Assembly (NCBI GenBank): GCA_009786185.1
Contig: WQTS01000126.1
Coordinates: 1 to 40,267, forward strand
From: Bacteroidota bacterium
GTDB lineage: Bacteria; Bacteroidota; Bacteroidia; Bacteroidales; WCHB1-69
Direction: 5' to 3'
Length of the DNA: 40,267 nt
Made by a program: the position numbers and the translations under genes. A model generated the notes under the pieces. It was not told the origin of the DNA. It ran no database searches and worked only from the letters and a program-made list of their open reading frames with translations. Shown here piece by piece: positions 24,724 through 32,589 of this stretch. Within the stretch, counting starts at the first letter, position 1. Each line of letters begins with the position of its first letter.

Positions 24724-25506
24724 TTAAGGGTTAAGGGGAGAAAGGAAAAAGGGAGAAGGGAGCGCTCCTTTCTCCTTTCTCCCTTCTCCTTTTTCTTCTA
24801 TTATATTTTCCAAATCTTCCGGCGTATCAATCGCAACACTTTCATGATAACAAATTTGAACATGAATAGCAAAATCGTTTTCCAACCAGCGGAGTTGCTC
24901 TAATTTTTCGATTTCTTCAAGTGTAGATACCGGTAATTGTGTAATTTGTTGCAAAACATCGTTACGGTAGGCGTAAATACCAATATGTTTGTAACCCGTA
25001 ACTTGTAACCCGTAACTTGTAATATACGGTATAGTAGAACGGGAAAAATAAAGCGCTTTGTTTGTGTTCGTAAAAACAACCTTTACTTTATTTGGATTGT
25101 TTAGTTCCTCTTCATTAGCAATCGGTTTGGCTAAGGTAGCAATTTGAATATTCTGATTATCAAAAAGATTGGACAGCAAATTTATTTCCTCTTTTCTAAT
25201 AAAAGGTTCATCTCCTTGTATATTTATAATAACATCCGTATTATTGAGATTCAGTGTTTTTGCGGCTTCTGCGCAACGGTCGGTGCCCGAAGCATGATTT
25301 GAGTGTGTCATAATGACTTTTCCTCCAAAATTTTCTACGGCTTTTCTTATTCTTTCATCATCTGTAGCAACAAAAAGGTCGTCCAAATCAGCTTCTTTGC
25401 ACTTTTCATACACATGTTGAATCATGGGTTTGTTATGAATAAGCGCCAGCGGTTTTCCCGGAAATCGAGTGGAAGCATAACGCGCCGGAATAATACCGAT
25501 TTTCAT
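24724..25506 (-). CDS. kdsB: 3-deoxy-manno-octulosonate cytidylyltransferase KdsB
   Basis: A 260-aa enzyme activating Kdo as CMP-Kdo for lipopolysaccharide core. It begins MKIGIIPARYASTRFPGKPL (ATG 25504-25506; an upstream in-frame TTG is less likely). The motifs FVATDDERI, SGTDRCAE, INIQGDEPFI and KHIGIYAYR are all present. Two parts are encoded by genomic repeats. Residues 162-172 (ITSYGLQVTGY) come from a GTTACAAG element in the loop before KHIGIY. The last ~25 residues (about EEKGEGRKEKG to the stop) come from a GGGAGAAAGG inverted tract. The catalytic core looks intact. A TAnnTTTG box lies 57 bp upstream, and the HU-SPOR gene follows. Confidence 0.95.
   Translation of the reverse strand: MKIGIIPARYASTRFPGKPLALIHNKPMIQHVYEKCKEADLDDLFVATDDERIRKAVENFGGKVIMTHSNHASGTDRCAEAAKTLNLNNTDVIINIQGDEPFIRKEEINLLSNLFDNQNIQIATLAKPIANEEELNNPNKVKVVFTNTNKALYFSRSTIPYITSYGLQVTGYKHIGIYAYRNDVLQQITQLPVSTLEEIEKLEQLRWLENDFAIHVQICYHESVAIDTPEDLENIIEEKGEGRKEKGALPSPFFLSPLNP
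24735..24797. repeat. GGAGAAAGG inverted tract forming the 3' end of kdsB
   Basis: Purine blocks GGGGAGAAAGGAAAAAGGG and GAAGGGAG are mirrored by CTCCTTTCTCC and CTCCCTTCTCC around the centre GGAGCGCTCC. The element replaces or extends the normal C terminus of KdsB. Confidence 0.75.
24991..25022. repeat. GTAACCCGTAACTTGTAAC repeat inside kdsB
   Basis: Two direct copies of GTAACCCGTAACTTGTAA lie in frame in kdsB. On the coding strand they read as SYGLQVTGY, nearly the same peptide (SYKLQVT) as the related element gives in the adaptor gene. Confidence 0.85.
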
Positions 25507-25562
25507 AGTATTCAAATGTATTTAGTTTTGATTAACAGAGTTTTAAAAAGAAATATGAACGG

Positions 25563-25570
25563 CAAAAGTA
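25563..25570 (-). promoter_or_regulatory. Putative -7 box TACTTTTG for kdsB
   Basis: An exact TAnnTTTG on the minus strand, 56 bp before the kdsB ATG. It is divergent from the nusB box. Confidence 0.6.
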
Positions 25571-25593
25571 CACGAAATTTTGAAAAATCGGAA

Positions 25594-25634
25594 AAATCAT
25601 TTCTGCCTTCTGCTTTCTCCTCTTTCCCTTCTGC
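25594..25634. repeat. CTTTCTGC/CTTTCCC pyrimidine tract upstream of nusB
   Basis: TTTCTGCCTTCTGCTTTCTCC is followed by TCTTTCCCTTCTGC, just upstream of the nusB promoter. It is an intergenic member of the family that encodes the TlpA and DUF1573 signal-peptide cores. Confidence 0.6.
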
Positions 25635-25644
25635 AAAAAAATAC

Positions 25645-25652
25645 TATTTTTG
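25645..25652 (+). promoter_or_regulatory. Putative -7 box TATTTTTG for nusB
   Basis: An exact TAnnTTTG followed by CCC lies 17 bp before the ATG at 25670. It excludes the longer in-frame starts upstream. Confidence 0.65.
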
Positions 25653-25669
25653 CCCTTTCAAAAAACAAT

Positions 25670-26614
25670 ATGGTTACACGAAGATATTTACGGATAAAAG
25701 TATTACAAGCGCTTTACGCAGTGGAGAAAAATCCGAAGGAAGATTTTCTCACGAGTGAAAAAAAGTTGGATCAAGCCATTCAAAATTGTCAGATTTTATC
25801 GGTGTATTTTCTTACTCTATTGCCGGAAATTGTGCATTATCGCACGTTACGTTTGGAAGAATTGAAAGAAAAAAATAATCCTACGGCAGAAGATCTTAAT
25901 CCAAACACAAAATTTATTGATAACGAGGTTATTAAGCAAATTGAAGAAAATAAAAGTATTCAACAGTTTTGTGTAAATCATTATGTAGATTGGAGCGACA
26001 GGTATGATTTTATTGCACAAATGTACCACGAAATAGCAAATTCCGAGCTTTTTATTGCTTATTTCACCACACCGGAACGAAGTTATAAAGAAGATAAGGA
26101 ATTTGTACTCAATGTTTTGTCGAAATTATTTGCAGAAAGTGAACTTTTGCATTGGTTTTTAGAAGAAAAAAATGTTCACTGGTTTGATGATTATAATGAT
26201 GCACTGTTAACGGCATATAAAAATATTGAGCGATTTAAAGAAAATCAATCCAACCAATTGACGCTCATTCCATTGTTTAAAGATGAGGATGAGGTAACTT
26301 TTTATAAAGATCTGTTTCGTAAAACATTATTACATAATGCTGATTATCAAAAGCGCATTGATGAAAAATTGCAACATTGGGAATCGGAACGAGTGATGGA
26401 TATAGACACAATTTTAATGAAAATGGCAATGTGCGAACTGACGCAATTTCCAACAATTCCCGTTAAAGTTACCATAAATGAATACATAGAATTAGCAAAA
26501 TTATACAGTTCTCGCAAAAGCGGCGTTTTTATAAATGGTATTTTAGATAATATTATAACGGATTTAAAAAACGAAGGGTTGTTGAATAAAATGGGACGGG
26601 GATTAATTAATTAG
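25670..26614 (+). CDS. nusB: Transcription antitermination factor NusB (long Bacteroidota form)
   Basis: A 314-aa protein. The N terminus VTRRYLRIKVLQALYAVEKN is the first NusB helix. The C-terminal portion (~residues 215-310: FRKTLLHNADYQKRIDEKLQHW, RVMDIDTILMKMAMCELTQFPTIPVKVTINEYIELAK, SGVFINGILDNII) is the conserved core. A helical insert of about 150 residues separates them, the usual form in this phylum. It binds boxA RNA with S10 (NusE) during rRNA transcription. The start at 25670 is chosen because the promoter lies just before it. The gene leads toward the DUF1573-yajC-coaE group. Confidence 0.93.
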   Translation: MVTRRYLRIKVLQALYAVEKNPKEDFLTSEKKLDQAIQNCQILSVYFLTLLPEIVHYRTLRLEELKEKNNPTAEDLNPNTKFIDNEVIKQIEENKSIQQFCVNHYVDWSDRYDFIAQMYHEIANSELFIAYFTTPERSYKEDKEFVLNVLSKLFAESELLHWFLEEKNVHWFDDYNDALLTAYKNIERFKENQSNQLTLIPLFKDEDEVTFYKDLFRKTLLHNADYQKRIDEKLQHWESERVMDIDTILMKMAMCELTQFPTIPVKVTINEYIELAKLYSSRKSGVFINGILDNIITDLKNEGLLNKMGRGLIN

Positions 26615-26698
26615 GGAGAAAAGGAGAAGGGAGAAAGGAGAAAAATCTCCTTCAAAATTTGAAGGGGTGGCTCGCAAGGCGAGACAGGGGTAGTTTAT
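26615..26698. repeat. Purine tract plus CCCCTTCAAAATTTGAAGGGG element, copy 1
   Basis: GGGAGAAAAGGAGAAGGGAG tracts (26613-26645) run directly into CTCCTTCAAAATTTGAAGGGG, a GGCTCGCAAGGCGAGAC hairpin and GGGGTAGTTTATA. The second part recurs in the opposite orientation at 33530-33588 and 40188-40247. Confidence 0.85.
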
Positions 26699-26736
26699 AT
26701 TGAAAGATAATACATAACAATGGATACATCAAAACA

Positions 26737-27222
26737 ATGAATACATCAAAAACCAAAAATCAAAATCTTCTCCTTTCTCCCTTCTTCTTTCTCCTTTTCT
26801 CCTTTTCCCTTTTAAGCTGCGGAAATAGTGGAAAATCAGGACTTTCCGTTTCAGATATAAAAAATCCGGCTACCGCCGATGGCGTAGACAAACAACAACA
26901 AGCGAATATGCCAATAATTCAATTCGAAAATCTTACCTACAACTTTGGAAAAGTAATTCAAGGAGAAATGCTAAGTTATACTTTTCATTTTAGGAATGTT
27001 GGAAAGTCGAGCTTACTCATTTCCGGTATTGAGGCTTCGTGTGGATGTACTACATCCGTACCTCCAAGAGCGCCCATTCAACCTGGAGAAAAAGGAGAGG
27101 TTAAGATTACTTTCGATTCAAAGCACAAAATCGGTGAAGTAATTAGTTATTTGGTAGTTACTGCAAATACCTATCCGGCGCAAACTGTGCTTACTGTAAA
27201 CGCCAATGTGATAAACCCATAG
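26737..27222 (+). CDS. DUF1573 lipoprotein
   Basis: A 161-aa exported lipoprotein. The signal ends in the lipobox LLSC (Cys28), and the mature part is one DUF1573 Ig-like domain (PIIQFENLTYNFGKVIQGEMLSYTFHFRN, with the ISGIEASCGCTTSVPP block). Its function is unknown; it is common in Bacteroidota, often near nusB/yajC as here. The hydrophobic stretch LLLSPFFFLLFSFSLLS is encoded by a CTCCTTTCTCCCTTC repeat. It is 122 bp after nusB and 58 bp before yajC. Confidence 0.9.
   Translation: MNTSKTKNQNLLLSPFFFLLFSFSLLSCGNSGKSGLSVSDIKNPATADGVDKQQQANMPIIQFENLTYNFGKVIQGEMLSYTFHFRNVGKSSLLISGIEASCGCTTSVPPRAPIQPGEKGEVKITFDSKHKIGEVISYLVVTANTYPAQTVLTVNANVINP
26767..26813 (+). repeat. CTCCTTTCTCCC repeat encoding the DUF1573 signal core
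   Basis: The pyrimidine-only run CTTCTCCTTTCTCCCTTC, continuing TTCTTTCTCCTTTTCTCC, is the reverse complement of the GGAGAAAGGAG tract found 130 bp upstream. It is translated as Leu, Ser, Phe and Pro, giving a usable membrane-spanning signal. Confidence 0.75.
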
Positions 27223-27280
27223 AAAAATTTTGAATTCAAAATTAATATAACATTAACTATTAATCATTAAACTCAATATT

Positions 27281-27613
27281 ATGAACCTCTTACAATTTTT
27301 ATTATTCGCTCCTGCAAACCCTGACGGAGAAGGCGGCGGAGGCGGAATGAGCATGTTACTTATGTTAGGCGCCATTATTTTGGTATTCTATTTCTTTATG
27401 ATTCGTCCGCAACAAAAGAAACAAAAACAGATTCAAAGTTTCCGTGAAACGCTAAAACGTGGCGATAAAATTATCACCATTGGCGGCATTCACGGTAAAA
27501 TTACCGATGTGCAAGAAACTACTTTCGTTATTGAAGTGGGAGACGGTACAAAACTTACAATAGAAAAAGCAGCCGTAGCAGTGGATCCCAATGCTTCCGC
27601 AAAAAAAGATTAA
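27281..27613 (+). CDS. yajC: Preprotein translocase accessory subunit YajC
   Basis: A 110-aa protein with one membrane helix (about residues 24-43, MLLMLGAIILVFYFFMIRPQ) followed by the conserved RPQQKKQKQIQSFRETLKRGDKIITIGGIHGKI and a small cytoplasmic beta domain. It belongs to SecDF-YajC, which assists Sec translocation. A Gly-rich stretch (EGGGGG) precedes the helix. Its last 23 bp overlap coaE in another frame. Confidence 0.95.
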   Translation: MNLLQFLLFAPANPDGEGGGGGMSMLLMLGAIILVFYFFMIRPQQKKQKQIQSFRETLKRGDKIITIGGIHGKITDVQETTFVIEVGDGTKLTIEKAAVAVDPNASAKKD

Positions 27614-28130
27614 GATTGCCCTCACCGGCGGAATCGGTACCGGGAAAACCTATATCTCGAAACAGTTTTTAGATATGGGTATTCCCGTTTTTTATGCCGA
27701 TGAGGAAGCAAAAAAACTATATCTCTCCGAAGAAGTGATCGCTTTTTTTAAAGAGAAATATGAAAGTACATGCTTTACAAATAACCAATTAGACTTCTCT
27801 AAATTAGCCACTCACATATTTTCAAATCTTGAACACCGAAAACAGATAGAAGCTTTTATTCATCCGTTGGTGATGCAAAAATTTGAGAATTGGGCTTCGC
27901 AACAAAATTCAAGCATAGTAATGATGGAAAGCGCCATCGTTTTTGAAGCAGGATTAGAAAACTGTTTCGATAAAATTATTGTGGTGGATGCACCTTTAGA
28001 TGTTAGAATTGAACGAATTAAAAGTCGTAATTTGCAGTTATCGGAAGCAGAGATATGGCAACGTATCCATTCGCAATTACCTCAAAAAGAAAAATGCAAG
28101 TATGCAGATTTGGTGATTTGGAATGCATAA
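27591..28130 (+). CDS. coaE: Dephospho-CoA kinase CoaE
   Basis: A 179-aa enzyme of the last CoA step. The P-loop GGIGTGKT lies at residues 13-20. DMGIPVFYADEEAKKLY, the lid arginines (RIERIKSRNL) and a closing CKYADLVIWNA are seen. It is about 20 residues shorter than usual at the C terminus, but the core is complete. The ATG start at 27591 lies inside yajC, so the two are translationally linked. In relatives a YbbR-domain gene often separates yajC and coaE. None is here. Confidence 0.93.
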   Translation: MLPQKKIKIALTGGIGTGKTYISKQFLDMGIPVFYADEEAKKLYLSEEVIAFFKEKYESTCFTNNQLDFSKLATHIFSNLEHRKQIEAFIHPLVMQKFENWASQQNSSIVMMESAIVFEAGLENCFDKIIVVDAPLDVRIERIKSRNLQLSEAEIWQRIHSQLPQKEKCKYADLVIWNA

Positions 28131-28403
28131 AAATGTTGAACTTCCTTTGAAAAAAATTATAATCCTCTAACATTCAAACCGAAAAATTATCAACGTCATT
28201 TTGTTAATCTTTTCAGGTAAAAAAATGTACCATCGTTATGGGTAAATTCTATTTTAGCAAAACCAAGTTGGCTCACTTGCTTTGCTGATATTCATTTGAT
28301 TTTCAAATTCTTTCATCAAACTCTATCTGTTACTTTTTCTAAAAAGCATAAAAAGCCATTTTGTGAAATTTTTTAGTTTGTTGATATTGAAAAAGTTAGG
28401 TTT
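28131..28403. other. 273-bp gap before the ribonucleotide reductase gene, no convincing element
   Basis: The gap is AT-rich. I looked for a cobalamin riboswitch (B12 box GCCACTG-like) and an NrdR-type box and saw neither. A near-match -7 box TACTTTTT lies at 28331-28338. No small gene is supported. Confidence 0.4.
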
Positions 28404-31109
28404 ATGAGTAATGAGATTATGTTTTTAGAATCAGGAGAATCCTCTATTTTAACGAAAGAAGAAACAACAGCACACGCTCCCCCCACCGTTGAAAATATGG
28501 TAGAAATGCGGGAAGCCAACTTGGAAAACCTCACTACACAATTGGAAAAAACAGGAATTATTAATGCATCTGCGCAAACCTTTACGAAAAAAGAGATTTT
28601 CGACGAGGTTGTGGATTATTTCGATGGCGACGAACTCGCTGCAGGCGTTTGGATTGACAAGTATTCGTTGAAAAACGACAAAGGCGAACTATTAGAGCGC
28701 AATCCCGATGAAATGCACCGCCGCTTGGCACGCGAATTTGCACGCATCGAGAAAAAATATATGAATCCGCTCTCCGAGGAAAAAATATATGAACTTTTTA
28801 AGAAGTTTAAATATATCATTCCACAAGGAAGTCCGATGGCAGGTATCGGAAATACGCACCAAATTGCCTCATTATCAAATTGTTTCGTAATAGGCAACGA
28901 TCACCGTTCCGATTCTTACGGCGGAATTATGAAAATGGATGAAGAGCAGGTGCAATTGATGAAACGCAGAGGTGGTGTGGGGCACGATCTCTCCCATATT
29001 CGTCCGGCGGGAAGCCACGTGAAAAATTGCGCCCTCACTTCTACCGGCGTAGTTCCTTTTATGGAACGTTATTCCAACTCTACCCGCGAAGTAGCGCAAG
29101 ATGGCCGCCGCGGTGCATTAATGTTGTCTATCTCAATTAAACATCCTGATGTTGAGCATTTTATTGATGCAAAATTGACTGAAGGCAAAATTACCGGAGC
29201 CAACGTTTCGGTAAAAATTGATCACGAGTTCATGGAAGCCGTAAAATCGGGCAAACCCTATATACAACAATACCCCGTTGATTCGGAAAATCCTAAAATG
29301 AAAATAGAAACGGATGCCCGAAAATTATGGGATAAAATTACTCATAATGCGTGGAAATCTGCTGAACCGGGCGTACTATTTTGGGATACCATCCGCCGCG
29401 AAGCCGTTCCGGATTGTTATGAAGATGAAGGTTTCAGAACCGTTTCGACCAATCCCTGCGGCGAAATCCCACTTTGTCCGTATGACAGTTGTCGCCTCGT
29501 CGCTTTAAATTTGTATAGCTATGTAAATCATCCATTTACAGAAAAAGCAACATTCGATATGACACTCTTTAAAGAACATGTGGAATATGCACAACGTTTA
29601 ATGGACGACATCATAGATTTGGAAATTGAGAAAATTGATCAAATTTTAGAAAAAGTAACCAAAGATCCGGAGAGCTCAGATGTGAAACGTGTGGAAACAG
29701 AGCTTTGGACGAAAATAAAACGCCAAACGCTTAAAGGACGCCGTACAGGCTTGGGTATTACCGCCGAGGGCGATATGTTGGCAGCCTTGAATATTCGTTA
29801 CGGCTCCGACCACGGCATTGCATTTTCTACTGAAGTGCACAAACAATTGGCGCTGGCGGCTTACCGCTCTTCGGTTACCATGGCGCGCGAACGTGGCGCT
29901 TTCCCCGTGTACAGCAGCCTGAAGGAAGCAGCTAATCCATTCATTTTAAGAATAAAAGAAGCCGACGAAGAGTTGTACCAAAATATGATTCGTTTTGGAA
30001 GAAGAAACATTGCTTTGTTAACTATTGCACCTACAGGAAGCGTAAGTATTTGTACTCAAACAACTTCCGGAATTGAACCCGCTTTTAAAGTGGCTTACAC
30101 GCGCAAACGCAAAGTGAACCCCAACGATTTGAATAATCGCCAGACTACACGCGACCAAAACGGCGACTTCTGGGAAGAATATCATGTTTTTCATCCCAAA
30201 TTTTTCACATTTGCCGAAACTTTGGGTATTTCCAAGGAGCAACTTTACAATATGGACAAAGAGGAGGTAAAAGCTATTTTCGAGAAATCACCTTACTACA
30301 AAGCGACCTCTGCCGATACAGATTATTTGAAAAAAGTAGAATTGCAAGGCAGCGTGCAAAAATGGGTAGACCACTCTATTTCCGTAACCATAAATTTACC
30401 GGAAGATACCACACAGGATACCGTAGGCGCTCTATATGTAAAAGCGTGGGAATCAGGATGTAAAGGAATGACTGTATATCGGGAAGGCTCAAGAAGCGGC
30501 GTCTTGGTTAGTGAAGACGAAAGTAACAAGAAAAAAGCGGAAATTCCAATTATAGATGTGCAAAACTTAAAGCGTCCTAAAGAATTAGAAGCGGAAATTG
30601 TTCGTTTTAAAAACGATAATGAAGATTGGGTGGCGTTTATAGGTACAAAAGACGGAAGACCCTACGAGATTTTTACCGGAAAAGCAGAGAATGGCAGGTT
30701 CCCGCTTCCAAAAGAATTAACTAAAGGTTTTATTATTAAAGAGAAAACGTCCGACGGCAAAAAACAATACGATTTTATGTATTATGATGCCGATGGATAT
30801 GAAGTGATTCTTCGCGGACTGTCGCGCTGTTTTAATCCTGAATTTTGGAATTATGCCAAAATGATTTCGGCACTGCTACGTCATGACATTCCGGTGGAAA
30901 ATGTGCTGAATATCATTGAAGGGCTTAATTTCCGTGAAGAAACGATTAACTCTTGGAAAAATGGAGTTATTCGTGCATTGAAAAAATTTATTGCCGACGG
31001 TACCAAAGCTAAAGGACAGATTTGTCCCGGTTGTGGCGAAAATGAAACCATGGAGTTTAAAGAAGGTTGCTTGACCTGTGCAATATGTTCCTACTCAAAA
31101 TGTGGATAA
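28404..31109 (+). CDS. nrdJ: Adenosylcobalamin-dependent (class II) ribonucleotide reductase
   Basis: A 901-aa enzyme making deoxyribonucleotides using coenzyme B12. Motifs: GSPMAGIGNTHQIASLSNCFV with the first redox Cys, MKRRGGVGHDLSHIRP, the finger-loop STNPCGEIPL with thiyl-radical Cys352 and Glu354, and LLTIAPTGSVSICTQTTSGIEP. The C terminus has CPGCGENETMEFKEGCLTCAICSYSKCG-like paired cysteines that serve as the redox tail or a zinc ribbon. A ~100-residue TSCPD-type region precedes the tail (~750-850). It needs no oxygen and no radical partner gene, suiting an anaerobe or facultative organism. purF follows after 3 bp. Confidence 0.93.
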   Translation: MSNEIMFLESGESSILTKEETTAHAPPTVENMVEMREANLENLTTQLEKTGIINASAQTFTKKEIFDEVVDYFDGDELAAGVWIDKYSLKNDKGELLERNPDEMHRRLAREFARIEKKYMNPLSEEKIYELFKKFKYIIPQGSPMAGIGNTHQIASLSNCFVIGNDHRSDSYGGIMKMDEEQVQLMKRRGGVGHDLSHIRPAGSHVKNCALTSTGVVPFMERYSNSTREVAQDGRRGALMLSISIKHPDVEHFIDAKLTEGKITGANVSVKIDHEFMEAVKSGKPYIQQYPVDSENPKMKIETDARKLWDKITHNAWKSAEPGVLFWDTIRREAVPDCYEDEGFRTVSTNPCGEIPLCPYDSCRLVALNLYSYVNHPFTEKATFDMTLFKEHVEYAQRLMDDIIDLEIEKIDQILEKVTKDPESSDVKRVETELWTKIKRQTLKGRRTGLGITAEGDMLAALNIRYGSDHGIAFSTEVHKQLALAAYRSSVTMARERGAFPVYSSLKEAANPFILRIKEADEELYQNMIRFGRRNIALLTIAPTGSVSICTQTTSGIEPAFKVAYTRKRKVNPNDLNNRQTTRDQNGDFWEEYHVFHPKFFTFAETLGISKEQLYNMDKEEVKAIFEKSPYYKATSADTDYLKKVELQGSVQKWVDHSISVTINLPEDTTQDTVGALYVKAWESGCKGMTVYREGSRSGVLVSEDESNKKKAEIPIIDVQNLKRPKELEAEIVRFKNDNEDWVAFIGTKDGRPYEIFTGKAENGRFPLPKELTKGFIIKEKTSDGKKQYDFMYYDADGYEVILRGLSRCFNPEFWNYAKMISALLRHDIPVENVLNIIEGLNFREETINSWKNGVIRALKKFIADGTKAKGQICPGCGENETMEFKEGCLTCAICSYSKCG

Positions 31110-31112
31110 ACC

Positions 31113-32468
31113 ATGAACGAAATCAATGAAGAATGTGGCATTTTTGGAGTTTTTGAATGTAAGAATGCTGCGGAATTAACGTATTACGGATTACACGCGT
31201 TGCAACATCGCGGGCAAGAAGGGTGCGGAATTTGCACTACCGACGGCGCTGATCTTTATCGCGAACGCGGTGAGGGTTTGGTCATCGAAATTTTTAACGA
31301 GAAAAAATTAGCAAAAGAGAAAGGCGATTGTGCCATTGGACACGTGCGCTACTCTACCGATGGTAGCGGCGGATTGGACAATGTACAACCCTTTCTGTTT
31401 CGGCATCATACCGGTGATTTTTCCATAGCGCTCAATGGAAGTTTAGTAAATTTTCGCCAATTGAGAATGGCTTTAGAGACCCAAGGGAGTATTTTCCAAT
31501 CCTCTTCAGATGCAGAAATTATAGCGCATTTGATGAAAATGAACCGGCGAGAAAACAGGACTAATGTCATCGAAGAAGCGCTTACTGTGATTGAAGGTTC
31601 GTATGCTTTTCTTGTTTTAACAAAAGATAAACTGTATGTTTGCAGAGATCCGAACGGCTTACGACCTGTTTCTATCGGCAAACTAAACGGCGGATATGTC
31701 ATTTCAAGCGAAACTTGTGCGTTTGAAGCAGTGGGCGCCACTTTTATCAGAGATGTGGAGCCGGGGGAGATGATTATTTTTGAAAAAGGAAAAGAGCCCA
31801 AAAGTATTCGGTTTGCAGAAAATACTTCGCATGACATGTGTGCCATGGAGTTTGTGTATTTTGCACGTCCCGATAGTGAGATTGAAGGTATTAATGTACA
31901 CACCTTTCGTAAAAACTGCGGCAAATACTTAGCCCGCTTGGCTCCCGTTGAGGCTGATTTAGTAGTTGGCGTTCCCGACTCATCTATCTCAGGCGCCATC
32001 GGTTACGCCGAAGAAAGTGGCATTCCTTACGAAATGGGATTGATTAAAAATAAATATATTGGACGTACTTTTATTCAACCTTCGCAAGAATTGAGAGAAA
32101 AAGGGGTGCGTTTAAAATTAAGTCCGGTTCGTTCGTTAATTACCGGAAAAAAAGTGATTTTATTAGACGACTCTATTGTGCGCGGCACAACATGCAAACG
32201 CATTGTGAGAATGTTGAAAGACGCAGGCGCCAAAGAGGTGCATGTGCGTATTTGCTGTCCGCCCATGAAATACCCTTGTTTTTATGGCGTTGACACCTCT
32301 TCTTCCGATGAATTAATCAGCGCCAAATTAAGCGTAGAAGAAGTGCGCCAAATGATTGAAGCCGATTCGCTTTTTTATCTTCCTGAAGAATATTTGCTGA
32401 AAGCGGGGAGTAGAACGGAGCTTTGTTTGGCTTGTTATAATGGGAAGTATCCTACATGTCTTTATTAA
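31113..32468 (+). CDS. purF: Amidophosphoribosyltransferase PurF
   Basis: A 451-aa first enzyme of purine synthesis (PRPP + Gln to phosphoribosylamine). A 7-residue propeptide (MNEINEE) precedes the N-terminal nucleophile Cys8. The glutaminase part has HRGQEGCGI and HVRYST. The PRPP loop is VILLDDSIVRGTT. Cysteines matching the Bacillus-type Fe-S ligands are present (HDMCAMEFVYFARP, PPMKYPCFYG, CLACYNGKYPT), so an oxygen-sensitive 4Fe-4S form is likely. It lies 3 bp behind nrdJ, joining two nucleotide-synthesis steps in one transcript. Confidence 0.95.
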   Translation: MNEINEECGIFGVFECKNAAELTYYGLHALQHRGQEGCGICTTDGADLYRERGEGLVIEIFNEKKLAKEKGDCAIGHVRYSTDGSGGLDNVQPFLFRHHTGDFSIALNGSLVNFRQLRMALETQGSIFQSSSDAEIIAHLMKMNRRENRTNVIEEALTVIEGSYAFLVLTKDKLYVCRDPNGLRPVSIGKLNGGYVISSETCAFEAVGATFIRDVEPGEMIIFEKGKEPKSIRFAENTSHDMCAMEFVYFARPDSEIEGINVHTFRKNCGKYLARLAPVEADLVVGVPDSSISGAIGYAEESGIPYEMGLIKNKYIGRTFIQPSQELREKGVRLKLSPVRSLITGKKVILLDDSIVRGTTCKRIVRMLKDAGAKEVHVRICCPPMKYPCFYGVDTSSSDELISAKLSVEEVRQMIEADSLFYLPEEYLLKAGSRTELCLACYNGKYPTCLY

Positions 32469-32470
32469 TC

Positions 32471-32585
32471 TTGAACCGGGATTTTAATAAGATTAATAGG
32501 ATTAACAAGATTAGAGTTGGCAAAAAAATTAGCAGGATTTTCTCATCCTGCTAATTTTGTTAATCTTATTAAAATCATGGTTCAG
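32471..32585. repeat. Nested inverted repeat between purF and the MauE gene
   Basis: Outer arms TTGAACC..GATTTTAATAAGATTAA and its reverse complement TTAATCTTATTAAAATC..GGTTCA flank an inner perfect hairpin (32525-32558). It spans nearly the whole convergent gap. A degenerate relative (AAATCTTGTTAAAATCACAGTTCAG) sits at 38691-38715 between mraY and murE. Confidence 0.8.
32525..32558. terminator. Terminator-like inner hairpin
   Basis: A 14-bp perfect stem AAAATTAGCAGGAT / ATCCTGCTAATTTT encloses TTTCTC, with A/T ends. It could terminate both purF and the convergent MauE gene. Confidence 0.7.
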
Positions 32586-32589
32586 AACA

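Noticed and set aside
25580..25669. Longer NusB start
   Set aside because: The extra residues translate the CTTTCTGC repeat and lie upstream of the promoter box.
25303..25758. 151-codon frame across the kdsB start and nusB promoter
   Set aside because: It overlaps two real genes and repeats, and it has no family likeness.
28131..28403. Cobalamin riboswitch before the B12-dependent reductase
   Set aside because: No B12 box or the expected multi-stem core could be found.
31406..31999. 197-codon open frame antisense to purF
   Set aside because: It lies wholly inside a well-conserved gene, Ser/Lys-rich, with no motif or promoter.
32471..32585. Attachment site or small RNA gene
   Set aside because: The nested palindrome has no integrase nearby and no promoter box. 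A repeat with a terminator core explains it.
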